Positions 23,050 through 35,255 of a stretch of 64,000 nt of DNA are shown here, piece by piece. This DNA comes from Cenococcum geophilum 1.58. Lineage: Eukaryota; Ascomycota; Dothideomycetes; Gloniales; Gloniaceae. The first letter of the stretch is position 1. Every line of letters starts with the position of its first letter. Both the position numbers and the translations under genes were made by a program. Under the pieces are notes generated by a model. The model saw only the letters and a list, made by a program, of their open reading frames with translations. It was not told the origin of the DNA and made no database searches. The stretch covers positions 682,001-746,000 of the forward strand of contig KV748182.1 of NCBI GenBank assembly GCA_001692895.1. The letters run 5' to 3'.

Positions 23050-26000
23050 TGACTTATTCTTTAGTAATTTTTCTTTATTAATACTACCTAACCTAATCTC
23101 TTTTAATACTCCTATACCTTTCCCCTAGCGTTTTTTAAATTCTTTAGTGGCTCCTAGGTAGTCTTAGTATAGCCTATTTACTTAACCTCGTACTATATTT
23201 TGTTGTTAATGTCCTTATAATTAACGATCTTTAAAACTTACTATTTGTCTTCTTCTTATCCTCTATATATATCTGCTTTATAAACTAGTAACTTAATATT
23301 CCTATATACTAGCTTTAGCATTGCAATATGCTATATAGGGTAGATCTTTATTTTAGCTAGTAGGTTTAACTTAAATATAACCGGTGAAATCCTTTATGTA
23401 ATTTTAAAAGGTCCTAGTCTAATATGGTTTAATTTCTTACTTAGTTATTAACTCTTAAAATTTTTGTATAGTAGCTATACTTTATCTCCCTCCTTAAGAT
23501 CTGGTCCCTTAGATCTCTTAGTATTATAGTACTTTTTTATTCTCTCTTATACTTTTTTTATTAATTCTATAAGGTCTGCATAAAGATTTATTAAATCCTT
23601 TATTTTTTCTTTAGCTGTACTACTTATTTTCTTCGCTTACTATAGTAATAACAATATTCTTAGCTCATATCCATAATTTGCCTTAAATGGTAATATACCT
23701 ATTTCTTCTTAAGGTGTTGCATTATATGTAAACTATATAACTAGTAATAGTAATACCTAATTATTCTATATATAATTAATATAATACCCTAGATACTGCT
23801 TTAGCGTCTAATTTAATCTTTCTATTTAACCGTCTGTCTGCGGATAATATACGGTAGAAGTTACTGCTTAAACTCCTTACTTCGCTAAGAATACTTCCTA
23901 GAATACTACTATAAATCTTAGGTCTCTATCTAATATAATCTTACTTAGTACTCTATATCTTATAAATACTTCTTTAATATAGATTCTAGCGATATCTTCC
24001 GCTAAGATTTCTTCTATATATGCTATAAAGTATCCCTACTTTATAAGCTTATCCACTATTACTAAGATTGCGTTATAATCTTGTTTAGTAATAGGATTTT
24101 TTAATTTTGGTAACTTAATAATAAAGTCCTATAATATGACCTCCTATAGTCTCTCTGGTGTTTTAATAGGTTATAGCCCTCTATACGGCTTATGTTTTAT
24201 TAGTTTATTTCTTTAGCAATCTAGATACTCTTTTATAACTTTTTTTAGCTATCCTTTAGATTCCGTTAATAATATACTCCTCTTAGAGTCTTAATACTAA
24301 GCCCTTAGCTCTATTATATCCTTAAGTTAATCCCTTATAAAAGTCTTCCATAAACTACTCTACTATGCTTCTTAGGATATACTTTACTTCTTAATTCTTA
24401 TATATATCCATCTATAGGTCTTCTAGCTATGCTTTTAGAATCCTTTATACCTAAAAGCTTTCTAGTATCCTATAGACTTTCTCTAGTTTATTATCTTTTT
24501 AAGTTACTATAATTTTTGGATAATTATACCTAATTAATCCGTCTATATCTTTTCGCAATAAAGCCCCTAATAGCTTTTCCTTATTTTGTAGTTTAGCTTT
24601 ATAGCTTAGAGTATCTACCCGCGTATTATCTGTGCCTTTAGTATACTAAATCTTAAAATAGTATTCCATAAGCATCTCTGCCCATCTAACCTATCTTTAG
24701 TTAAGTTCCTTTATTATTAGGAATCCTATTAGGTTCTTATAATCTATTTTAACTATAAATAATTTCTCCGTACCTTATAAGAATACTCTTTATTCCTTTA
24801 GTACTATAACTATACCTAATAACTCCTTATTATAGATATTATAGTTTAACTCTAGTGGTGTCATCTTCCAACTATAGTATGCTACTAGATGCCATTTATT
24901 TTAATACCTTTATATAAAGCACGCCCCTAGTATATAGTCTAATACATCTATTTTTATAACTATCTTTAGTCCTAGTTAATAGATCTTAAGAACTGGCTCC
25001 TAGGTAAACAACTCTTTAACTTTCTTAAAGAGTTTTCTTTACTCCTTTCCCTATACCTATAGTTCTTCTTTCTTTATTAACCGCGTAAATGGCTTAATAT
25101 TCTTTAACCACTGCGCTATAAACCTTTTACAGTAATTACAAAACCCTAGAAATGATTTTAACTATATAACGTTCTCTAGTTCTTGCCAATTTGCTATAGC
25201 CTCAATCTTCTTTAAATCTATACTAAGTTGGCCTAATTTAATAATAAATCTAATAAAATTAGTCTTCCTAGTAAAGAACTTGTATTTTTTAATTGCTACT
25301 AACATCTATTCTTTTTATAGTCTCTTTAAGACCTATTTAACGTATTCCCTATATTCTTTCTTAGTTATTAAGTAAATAATAATATTGTTAAAGTATACCA
25401 TAATAAATTCATCTAAGTGTTCTCCTAATACATTATTAATACGCTTTTAAAACGTTACTAGTGCGTTTATAAGCCCAAATTGTATAACTAATAGTTTATA
25501 TAGTCCTTCCTTTAACCTAAAGGCTGCCTTTTATTTGTTGCCTTCCTTAATTCTAATCTAATAGTACGCCTATCTTAGATCTATCTTTATAAAGATTTGC
25601 GCATTGCCTATCCTATTTTAGATTTCGTTAATTAAAGGTAAAGGATACCTGTCCTTCCTAGTAATACTATTTAACTATCTATAGTCTATATACAGCCTTA
25701 GTTTACTATTTTTCTTTAGTATAAATAGTACTAGATAACCCGCTAATAACTATAATGGTCTAATATATCCCTTTAATAGATTTTCTTAGATAAACTCTTT
25801 TAATACTCTACCTTCTTCTTTGGTAAGCTTATAGATTGGAAAGAACTTTAGACTTATTCCTGGTTTTAACTCTATCTTATAGTCCTATACTACATATTCT
25901 AACAGCTTTTTACTTTCCGGTGATTATAGTTTTTTACCATACTTATAGTATCTCTTTAGTATATAACTTAGTCCTTTTTCTGTTTCTTTATAAGTTGCTC

Positions 26001-29000
26001 CTACTTAGTACTATACTAACTTAGCTTATTATTACATCTTACGGCATTAAGTATCTTTAATATTAACCTGACCTATAATCTAGTTAATCCTTAGATTATA
26101 TTTCTATAACTAAGGTATACCTAATACTACCTCGTCCTATCCTAATAGTAGGATATTAAAAGACATCTTAATTTATCTTCCTTTAATAGTTATCTAAATA
26201 GGTCCTATTTTAAGATTAATAATCCCTCCTCTATAGGTTATTAGATCTCCTAAAATTATAACTAATAGGTAAGGTTACTCCTTTTATCTATAAGGTAGTC
26301 CCATTCTCTTAACTACTACTAGTAAGATATAGTTTCGCGTTACTCTACTATCTATTAGCGCTTTAAACTGCTAATCTTACTAATTAATTTATAAATTTAG
26401 GTGCCGTCCTTAAATTCCTTTAAGGGTCTAAGGCTCTACCACTAGCTCCCTCTGGTCCTATAGGCCTCTACTTTTCCTAACTATTAGCTACTTAATCCTA
26501 GTGTACTTAGCTCCCTCTTTAGCTAATATCTAGTTTACTTTTTATCTTTAATATACTATAGACACGTGTTTTCTAGGCATTTTTACTACTATTATCCGTT
26601 TAAGCATTCTTCCGTAAGGAATCTTCCTAGTTAAAGTACTAAACTTCCTTCCTCTTAGACCTCTGCTGGATGCTATTTATATATATATTTAGCATTTTTA
26701 TACTATTACTTATCCGTTATCCAGTATATCCTTATAGGGTATTTCCGATTCTTTTCCTTTAGATTCTTATATATTTTATATATATCGTCTACGCACATAA
26801 TCCATAATAACGTATAGTGTGCTAGGTGCTTTAGGTTAACTCTTAGCTCGTCTTTATCCTTAAGTTTAAACCTTTATTATGCTAATCTAAACGTTATAAC
26901 TTTATTTATAGGTACTAAGATGCGTCTTTTGCTTCTCTAGTCCTCTAAACATTCCTTTAGATCCTTTAACGTTATAATTAAGGCTCCTTTAATATATGTT
27001 ATGGCCTTCTCTATAATCGGGTGGCCCTAAATAACCTTTTCATCCAACTATATATAGAAATCTTCCTACTTATTATTATGTCTTTACCTATACCACTTTT
27101 AGTATAGCTGCTAGAGTATATACGGTCTATCCGTAAGAAAGTATCTTCTTATTACTATATTATAATAGCCCTTTATATATTATTCTTTAAACCTAGTTAG
27201 AATCCCTAGATCCTCTTTATCTTCTAGTTTAGTAAGCCACTTAGCTCTTAGTGTGCCTACTCTCGGCCTATTAGTAATTCTTTATACTAGTGCTTTGTCC
27301 TCTATACGTCCTAATATACTAAATCTCTTATTTAGTTTCTATTCTTACTATGTAATAATTCTTTACCTAAACTCTTTTATAGTTTCCTTTAGTTTGCGCC
27401 TTATACTCTAATTTTTAAAGTCGTCTTGCTTCTTAATCCTAGTATTAAACTTTTAATCTTTAGGCTAAACACTGCGTTCCCCTAGTAAGTTCTTTAGGTC
27501 TATATATTTATCTCCTAGTCTAACTGCTGTTTATATTATAGATTCTCTAGTCTATAAAGAAGCTTCTTACCTCTTACCTATAGGTGTCCTTATTTATACT
27601 CCGAAATCTTGGTCCCTTAGATTCTTTAATCCTAAGCTTACCTCTAACTTAAGCTTAGCTCCCGCCTTAGTCTAACTAGGCGTTTATAATATTCTTATCT
27701 TGTCTTAAGAGTCTTAAATCTTACTTATCTCGTCTTAAGAGTCTTATACCTATAGGAAATTCTATCCCAAGCTTATTTATATATTTCTAAACTAAGCTAC
27801 TACCCTACTCTATTAGTTTTCGTCCGTTGTGGGTCCTTAAGCTTACCTTATCTTATTTTAAGAATCTTAGTCGTCTCTTATCTCGTTTTAAGAATCTTAA
27901 GCCTTTAGCCTTTTGCCTTTATTAAGTGCTGAAGTGGTTTACTATCTTATTTCTCTTGCGTCTTATAAAGCGATAGATATTATATTTAGTGGGGTTTCGA
28001 TCCCTACTAATGTTCCCTATTCTATAGTGGAATTATCCTCTACCTCTAGTATAACATCTTTAAGGTCTACTCGCTCCTAGTAAGCGGCCCTTATTACCTT
28101 ATTATTATGGAATATTTCGCCTAGGTCGAATTTATTGTCTTTAATATCCAATCTGCGAACTAGTTCGTTAGTTCCTTTATATCCTATAGGTGCTGGCTCT
28201 TGTGGCTAATAGCTTACGCTATACTTAGCGTCCTTATAAATTTAGTATACGTTATTATAACAGAACGCAAAACTTCTAATTAAATATTCTTTTGTTCCTT
28301 ATAGTATATTATTATCCCTCTGTATATATATATCGTCTACTAGTCTTATACCTTTTACTATATAGTAACTCTACCTACTTCTATAGTCTCTAACGTAATA
28401 ACCCTGTTTTCCGTAATTTATATAAGCTCCTTCTTTAAACCATTTCTCTTGCTATGGAGTCCGCCTAAATGTCTTCTGCTACTAAGATCCCTAATTCGGC
28501 CTTTACTTCTTAAACCTTTAATTACTTAATCCTTGTCCTCTAGGTTTCTATAGTTTATTCCATTTTTTATAGGCTTCTTTAGTACTACTTAGGTCTATTG
28601 GCTCTGCGCTATACTATAGTTTTTAACTTAGCTTTTATCGTTGCGTATTTTGCGCCTTATACAACTATAGAACTCTATCCTAGCCTCTCTTAGCCTATTC
28701 CCTTTAGTAGATTTAATTATTAATCTTAATCGCCTAATCTATTAGTTCCCTTAGGGTGTCCGTATCTTCTATTAGGATAATCGCGTCCTAGACTTTAGCC
28801 TTAAGTCCCTGTTTATACTATACTATAAGCGCCCTATTATTCCACTTTACTTATATTGCTAGTGTCTAGAACTATATTATATACTTAATTGCTAAAGTTT
28901 ATTGCATAAGGTTCTGGAGTTTTCTTTCCACTATAGTTGTTTCTTCCAGGTCTCCAAATATCTACGTAAGTCGCTCTATAAATTCTTCCCAACTTAAGAA

Positions 29001-29426
29001 TATAAATCGCACATCTTAGTTAGTGGTTGTCATTCCATTTGCCTATATCTCCGTAAGGTAAAATTTAAACTACTTAAGTGCTTTTCCTAATAAGAATAGT
29101 CCTGCGTAGGCTATCCGATCCACAAGTATAGGTAACTTTGCTCCCTCCTGTAAGACCTTAAAGTACATCTGCGTAAGGAACCCTTTAAGCTTTAACCTTT
29201 CTTCTGTAAATCTCTTAATTGATAGTAGCTTAATCTTTACTGCTCCTATCCCGTTAAGTCTTTCTTTTAATACTGTATTATTAGCTGTTAGCTAGTTAAC
29301 TATTTCCTATAGCTATCCGACCGTTATAGGTTGCTATAAGTCAGTATCTGCCATACTGGTATCACCTCCTGTCCTTAAAGTAGTTGCTGCCGTCAATGGC
29401 GTCATAGTAGCTACTTTTAGTGGCAT
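23050..29426 (-). pseudogene. Element C gag-pol with chromodomain
   Basis: The start codon is at 29,426 (MPLKVATMTPLTAA). The gag zinc knuckle lies near 28,380-28,430 (INYGKQGYYVRDY, Cys mutated to Tyr) and the protease at about 26,310-26,352, where the active-site codon GAT for Asp survives (LIDS). The RT KLRLYIDYR block is near 25,690 and its catalytic motif, now YFNN, near 25,385-25,400. RNase H is at about 24,620-24,960, the integrase zinc and core regions at about 24,300-23,750, and the chromodomain at about 23,100-23,240. Stops at Gln and Trp codons inactivate it throughout, but the first 300 codons have fewer than in the outer array. Gag and pol are in different frames. Confidence 0.9.
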
Positions 29427-29468
29427 GTTATTCGACTTCTTATATTAATACTATAACTAGGTAGTAAT

Positions 29469-29895
29469 TGTATAAGGGAACCTTGTAGCAAGAACTACGA
29501 TAGGCTCGTTATTAGGCTAGGTATATAGGAAATGCAAGTACAAAAGTTAACAACGTAATAATAACTGGTAGAGTGGTTACCTAATAGATTAACTCTAATT
29601 ATATTCTAAGAATTACTACAAGGAAGGAACTATCTAGGTAGGGACTAAGGGTCCTTAAATACACAACCGTACTCCTATAAAATCCTTCTTATACGTAATG
29701 TACGTCTTATACGTAAGGTACGTAAGTTCCTCTCGTTCCTCTCGTTCAATACGTAGCACATTATGTGACCTTAGTTACTATTCCTCGTTATATGGTTCTA
29801 TCGGCTCCATCCTAGACCGTGCCTAAATTAACCAACTAGCTTCTTCCGTCTCTTCTCCAAGTAGACGTAATATTGTACTTAAAGCGTCCGTAACA
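29469..29895 (-). repeat. Element C 5' LTR
   Basis: 427 bp, plus-strand start tgtataagggaacc and end GCGTCCGTAACA. It differs from its 3' partner by scattered transitions. On the minus strand the leader continues with attactacctagttata, the likely primer-binding region, which is identical downstream of the LTR in element B. Confidence 0.92.
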
Positions 29896-29900
29896 AAGAT

Positions 29901-32900
29901 AAGATAAGGTATACCCTAGGACCTATAATGAATAGAAACCAATAGAGCAGGGCAATAGCTTAGTTTAAGGATATACAAATAAGCTTAGGATAGAGTTTCC
30001 TATAGGTATAAGACTCTTAAGACAAGACAAGTAAGATTTAAAACTCTTAAGATAAGATAGGAACACCTAAGCCTAGTTAGACTAAGGTAGGAGCAAAGCT
30101 TAAGACAGAAGTAAGCTTAGGATTAAGAATTCTATAGAACTAAGATTTTAAGACATAAATAAGGACTATTAACGAGATTAAGAAGCGAGGAGACTTTAAG
30201 GATCCACTTATAAGACGCGAAAGGAAAGAAACTATAAAGGAGTTTAGAGTAAGAATTACCTTATAGCAAGAGCAGAAACTAAACAAAAGATCTAGTATAC
30301 TAGGCCGTATAAGGGACTAAGTACCTATATAAAGAATCACTAATAGGCCTAGAATAGGCACACTAAAAGCTAAGTGGCTTATTAAACTAAAATAAGAAGA
30401 GGATTTAGGGATTCTAACCAGGTTCGAAGAACGATACATTAAAGGCTATTACAATATAGTAATAAAAAGATACTTCCTTATAGACGAGCCGTATATACTT
30501 TAGTAGCTATACCAAAAGTGGTATAGGCAAAGGCATAATGATAAGTGGGAAGATTTTTATATATAGTTAGATGAGAAAGTTATTTAAGACTACCTAATTA
30601 CGGAAAAGGCTATAAATCACATTAAAGGAGCCTTAATTATAATATTAAAGAATCTAAAGGAGCCTTAATTATAATATTAAAGGATTTAAAGGAGCGTTTA
30701 GAGGACTAGAGAAATAAAAGACGTATTTTAGTACCTATAAATAAAGTCGCGACGTTTAGATTAACATGAGAAAGGTTTAAACTTAAGGATAAAAACGAGC
30801 TAAGAGTTAACCTAAAACACCAGGCATATTATATATTAGTATAAATTATATACGTAGATAATGCGTATAATATATATAGAGCACCTAAGGATAAGTATTA
30901 AAAATACCCTATAAGGATATATTAGATAGTAGAAGAATAAAAATATAAAAATATTAAGTATATATATAGCTGGCACCTAGTAGAAGTTTAGGAGTTAAGA
31001 GACTTAATACTTTAGCTAGAAAGATTCCTTACAGAAGAATGCCTAAACGGATAATAGTAGTGAGAATGCCTAAAAAATATATATCTATAGTATATTAAAG
31101 ATAAAAAGCAAACTAAGTATTAGCTAAAGGAGGACTAAGTATAAACCAGATTAAGTAACTAATAGTTAGGAAAAGTAGAGGCCTATAAAACTAGAGGGAA
31201 CTAGTAGTAGAGCCTTAGACCCTTAAAGAAATTTAAGGATGACACCTAAATTTATAAGTTAAGTGGTAAGATTAACAGTTTAAGGTATTAATAGATAGTG
31301 GAGCAATAAGGAACTATATCTCGCTAATAGCAGTTAAAAGGATAGGTTTACCATATAGGAAAAAGAAGCACCCTTACCTATTAGTAACAATTTTAGGAGA
31401 TCTAATAACCTATAGAGGAGGCATTATTAATCTTAAAACAGGACCTATTTAGTTAACTATTAAAGGGAGATAGATTAAGATGTCTTTTAATATATTACTA
31501 TTAGGGAATAATAAGGCAGTACTAGGAATGCCTTAGTTATAGAAATATAATCTAAAGATCGATTAGGTTATAGGTTAGGTTAATATTAGAAATACTTAAC
31601 AATATAAGACGTAATAATAAGCTAAGTTAGTATAGTATTAAGTAAGAGCGACCTATAAAGAAACAGAAAAAGGACTAAGCTATATACTAAAAAGATATTA
31701 TAAGTATAGCAAGAAACTATGGTCACTAGAAAGTAAAAAGCTATTAGAGTATATAGTATAGGACTATAAAATAGAATTAAAACTAGGAATAAGTTTAAGG
31801 TTTTTTCTAATCTATAAGCTTACCAAAGAAGAAGGTAGAGCATTAAAAGAGTTTATCTAGGAAAACTTATAAAAGGGATATATTAGACTATTACAGTTAT
31901 TAGCGGGTTATCCAGTACTATTTATACTAAAGAAAAATAGTAAACTAAGGCTATATATTAACTATAGATAGTTAAACAGCATTACTAGAAAGGATAGGTA
32001 TTTTTTACCCTTAATTAGCAAAATCTAAGACAGGATAAGTAATATATAAATCTTTACAAAGATAGATCTAAGATAGGCGTACCATTAGATTAGAATTAAG
32101 GAAGGCGACAAATAAAAGGTAGCCTTTAAATTAAAGGAAAAACTATATAAACCATTAGTTATACAATTTAGGTTTATAAATATACTAGCGATATTCTAGA
32201 AATATATTAACAATATATTAGAAGAACACTTAGATAAATTTATTAGAGTATATCTTAATATTATTATTATCTACTTAATAATAAAGGAAGAATACGGGGA
32301 ATACGTTAAATAGGTCTTAAAGAGACTATAAGAGGAATAAATACTAGTAGTAATTAAGAAATACAAGTTCTTTATTAGGAAAACCAATTTTATAAAATTT
32401 ATTATTAAACTAGGCTAACTTAGTATAGATCTAAAAAAGATTAAGGCTATAGTAAATTAGTAAGAACTAGAGAACGTTATATAGTTAAAATCGTTCCTAG
32501 GGTTTTGCAATTACTATAAAAAGTTTATAGCGTAATAGTTAAAGGATATTAAACCATTTACGCGATTAATAAAGAAAAAAGAACTATAGGCATAAGCAGA
32601 GGAATAAAGGGAACTCTTTAAAAAAGTTAAAGAGTTGTTTACCTAGGAGCCAGTTCTTAAAATCTATTAACTAGGACTAGAGACGGTTATAAAAACGGAT
32701 ATATTAGACTTTATACTAGGGGTATACTTTATATAGAAATACTAAGATAGATAGCACCTAGTAGCATACTATAGTTAAAAGATAACACTACTAGAGTTAA
32801 ACTATAACATCTATAATAAGGAGTTATTAGGTATAGTTATAGCACTAAAGAAATAAAGAGCATTCTTATAAGGTATAGAGAAACTATTTATAGTTAAAAT

Positions 32901-33918
32901 AGATTATAAGAACCTAATAGAATTCCTAATAATAAAGGAACTTAACTAAAGATAGGTTAAATAGGTAGAGATGCTTACGGAATACCATTTTAAGATTTAG
33001 TATACTAAGGGCATAAATAATATATAAGCAGATACTTTAAGTTAGAAGACTAAACTATAAAACAATAAAAAGCTATTAGGGGCTTTACTATAAAAAGATA
33101 CAGACGGACTAATTAGGTATAATTATCTAAAAATTATAATAACTTAAGAGGAACTAGATAGGGTTTATAAGTTACCAGAAAGCTTTTAGATATAAAGAAT
33201 TCTAAAGGTATAGCTAAAAGATCCATAAATAGATATATACAAAAATTAAGAAGTAAAGTATATCCTAAAAAGTATAGTAGAGCATTTTATAGAAAATTTC
33301 TATAGGGGATTAACTTAAGAATATAATGGAGCTATAGGCTTAGTGTTAAGACTTTAAGAGGAGTATATTATTAATAGAATTTAGGGCTTAGCGCGAAAAG
33401 TTATAAAGAAATATTTAAATTGCTAGAGGAATAAACTAATAAGGCATAAGCTATATAGAGGGCTATAACCTATTAAAATACTAGAGAGACTATAGGAAGT
33501 TATATTATAGGACTTTATTATTAAGTTACTAAGGTTAAGAGATCCTATTACCAGATAAGATTATAATATAATTTTAGTAATAGTAGATAAGCTTATGAAG
33601 TAGAGATACTTTATAGCATACATAGAAGAAATATTAGTAGAAGATATCGCTAGAATCTATATTAAAGAAGTATTTATAAGATATAGAGCACTAAGTAAGA
33701 TTATATCGGATAGGGATTTAAGATTTATAGCAGTATTTTAAAAGGTATTCTTAGCGGAATAAGGAGTTAAAGTAGTAACTTCTACCGTATATTATCCGCA
33801 GACGGATAGTTAAATAGAAAGACTAAATTAGACACTAGAGTAGTATCTAAAACACTATATTAATTACGTACAGAATAATTAGGTATTATTATTACCTATT
33901 ATATAGTTTATATATAAT
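29901..33918 (+). pseudogene. Element B pol: protease, RT, RNase H, integrase core
   Basis: Resumes the element B polyprotein after element C. The gag linker is broken by a 32-bp tandem duplication at 30,624-30,687 that shifts the frame. The protease motif at 31,282-31,302 is well preserved (VLIDSGA). RT starts at about 31,920 (KNSKLRLYINY), with the catalytic block at about 32,250-32,275 lost. RNase H is at 32,690-33,000, the integrase zinc region at 33,320-33,450, and the core includes SDRDLRF at about 33,706 and a following IERLN block. Protease and RT are in the same frame. It is interrupted at 33,918 by Cop2a and continues at 40,552. Confidence 0.9.
30624..30687 (+). repeat. 32-bp tandem duplication in element B pol linker
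   Basis: The unit beginning aaaggagccttaattataat occurs at 30,624-30,655 and 30,656-30,687; the first family copy has it once, at about 2,840. The length is not a multiple of three, so the duplication moves the frame. A shorter repeat of aaaggag follows at 30,688 and probably primed the slippage. Confidence 0.85.
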
Positions 33919-34186
33919 TGTATAATTACAGCACCTGTTATACCAAACGCGTGCTTACGCGTTCGGTACACCAGGTACGCGTTTACGCGTTCAGTGCACC
34001 AACCACTCACTTACGCGTCTGGTGCACTTATAAAGCACTAACTAATTAGGGGGGAGGTGCATTAGTATATAGACCACGTAGTCTGCTTTATACAATTGAC
34101 AGTCACCATCTAAACAAGCATATAATACTATACGTATTTCGTGCCCGTGGATACGACTCGCCTGTACTATTAAGTTAGTATAAACA
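33919..34186 (+). repeat. Cop2a 5' LTR
   Basis: 268 bp, TGTATAATTACAG to GTATAAACA. The first third is packed with CG-containing words (five ACGCGT) and three related units ending in a GTRCACC-type word. The partner LTR at 40,279 has about a dozen differences, nearly all transitions. Confidence 0.93.
33947..34018 (+). promoter_or_regulatory. Cluster of five ACGCGT boxes in the LTR
   Basis: ACGCGT occurs at 33,947, 33,957, 33,977, 33,985 and 34,013, within 72 bp of the likely U3 region. ACGCGT is the MluI cell-cycle box bound in yeasts and filamentous fungi by MBF (Mbp1/Swi6) at the G1/S transition. Family members keep most boxes (four exact in the Cop2b LTR at 48,640-48,720). A regulatory role is inference. 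The clustering is seen in the sequence. Confidence 0.55.
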
Positions 34187-34630
34187 CTGATTAGTAAGCG
34201 CGCACAGATCAGCAATCACTTAATACCTCCCCCTGAGCGATATATACGACAGCGACCACCCGTTTAGACTCCTAGTACGACCTACTAGAAGGTTGGAAGT
34301 TGGGGATTACGGACTTATCTCCAACTCTATATACTTATTTAAGTCTTAGTACGGTTTACCGGAAGTATAATAGACGCGAATACAGACCTATACGGAACCC
34401 CCTACCCTTAAACCTTAAACCCCTATTCCTACTACACCCTCCCTTAATACCCCCGACCTCTTTTCGGACCCCTTACGAAGACCCCCTACCTTTTTACGAA
34501 CTATTACGGACCTATTAAAACCCCTTACGGACACCCTTACCCTTCTACAAACCGCTATAGATATTAACCGCCTTTACGGACCACTACAAGACCTCTTCTA
34601 CCTACTGCGTACTATACTACACTATATAGT
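34187..34630 (+). other. Cop2a leader
   Basis: Noncoding leader between 5' LTR and gag. It is C-rich (many cccctacc and tacgga words), as are the leaders of Cop2b (48,042-48,469) and Cop2c (58,803-59,223). A 72-codon open frame at 34,300-34,518 is not conserved as coding in the other two copies and I do not call it. Confidence 0.7.
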
Positions 34631-35195
34631 ATGGCAGACCTAAGGAAGCAAGTTAATGAAGGCTAGGAAAAGTAAAGGTAGGGAGCCGACCTTACGTCTA
34701 TGCCTGACGTTAATAACTATATTAAATTTAAAGTTCTTAAATATAAATATTTTAAGCTTATAAACGTTGACCTATGGAAGCAATACTAGGAAGACTTCGC
34801 GGACTTTATGGAAGCTATCTTTAAAGCATGCAACCCTACTACTATCCGTAACCTATGGACCCTCTTACGTAACTAAGGTGTATGGGTTAAAAGGAATAAA
34901 CGAGTTACTATTATACAGTCCTTGTATAATATAATACACAAGAAGGACTAAACGGAATAGACTAAAGAGGAAATCCTAGACCAGTTTTAAGAAACTAAGG
35001 AACTCTTTACTTCTTCCAAACTTAATGTAATCGCTAGCCTTATACCTAACCCACTTAACCAAATTTATCCTATAAACCTAAGTAGTTTTAGAATTGATTT
35101 TACGGGCTAAAGCACACCTAGTACTTAAGTTACGGACCGTAATACCCCCGCAAACCAAAATACGGACTAAATTACCCCCGTTATTTAAGTCACAG

Positions 35196-35255
35196 ATCCG
35201 CAAGCTATATATCCGCAAACTATAAATCTGTAAGTTATAGATCCGCAACTTACCT
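35196..35255 (+). repeat. 15-bp coding repeat in Cop2a gag, four units
   Basis: Units start with atccg/atctg at 35,196, 35,211, 35,226 and 35,241. Each encodes about five residues (DPQAI-like). Cop2c has six units at 59,831-59,920, exactly 15 bp apart. Cop2b shows only about two degenerate units near 47,450-47,480. Confidence 0.85.

Larger units (their letters stand above)
21944..29895 (-). mobile_element. Element C, complete reverse family G gypsy
   Basis: This 7,952-bp element is inserted in the gag linker of element B, in the opposite orientation. The TSD AAGAT is intact at 21,939-21,943 and 29,896-29,900. The LTRs are 425 and 427 bp. The outer ends keep the unmutated termini TGTAACGG and CCGTAACA, which made it possible to define LTR ends for the whole family. 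It holds a full gag-pol in order on the minus strand and no inner insertion. Because it is uninterrupted and still shows ATG and several Trp codons, it is probably younger than element B. Confidence 0.95.
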
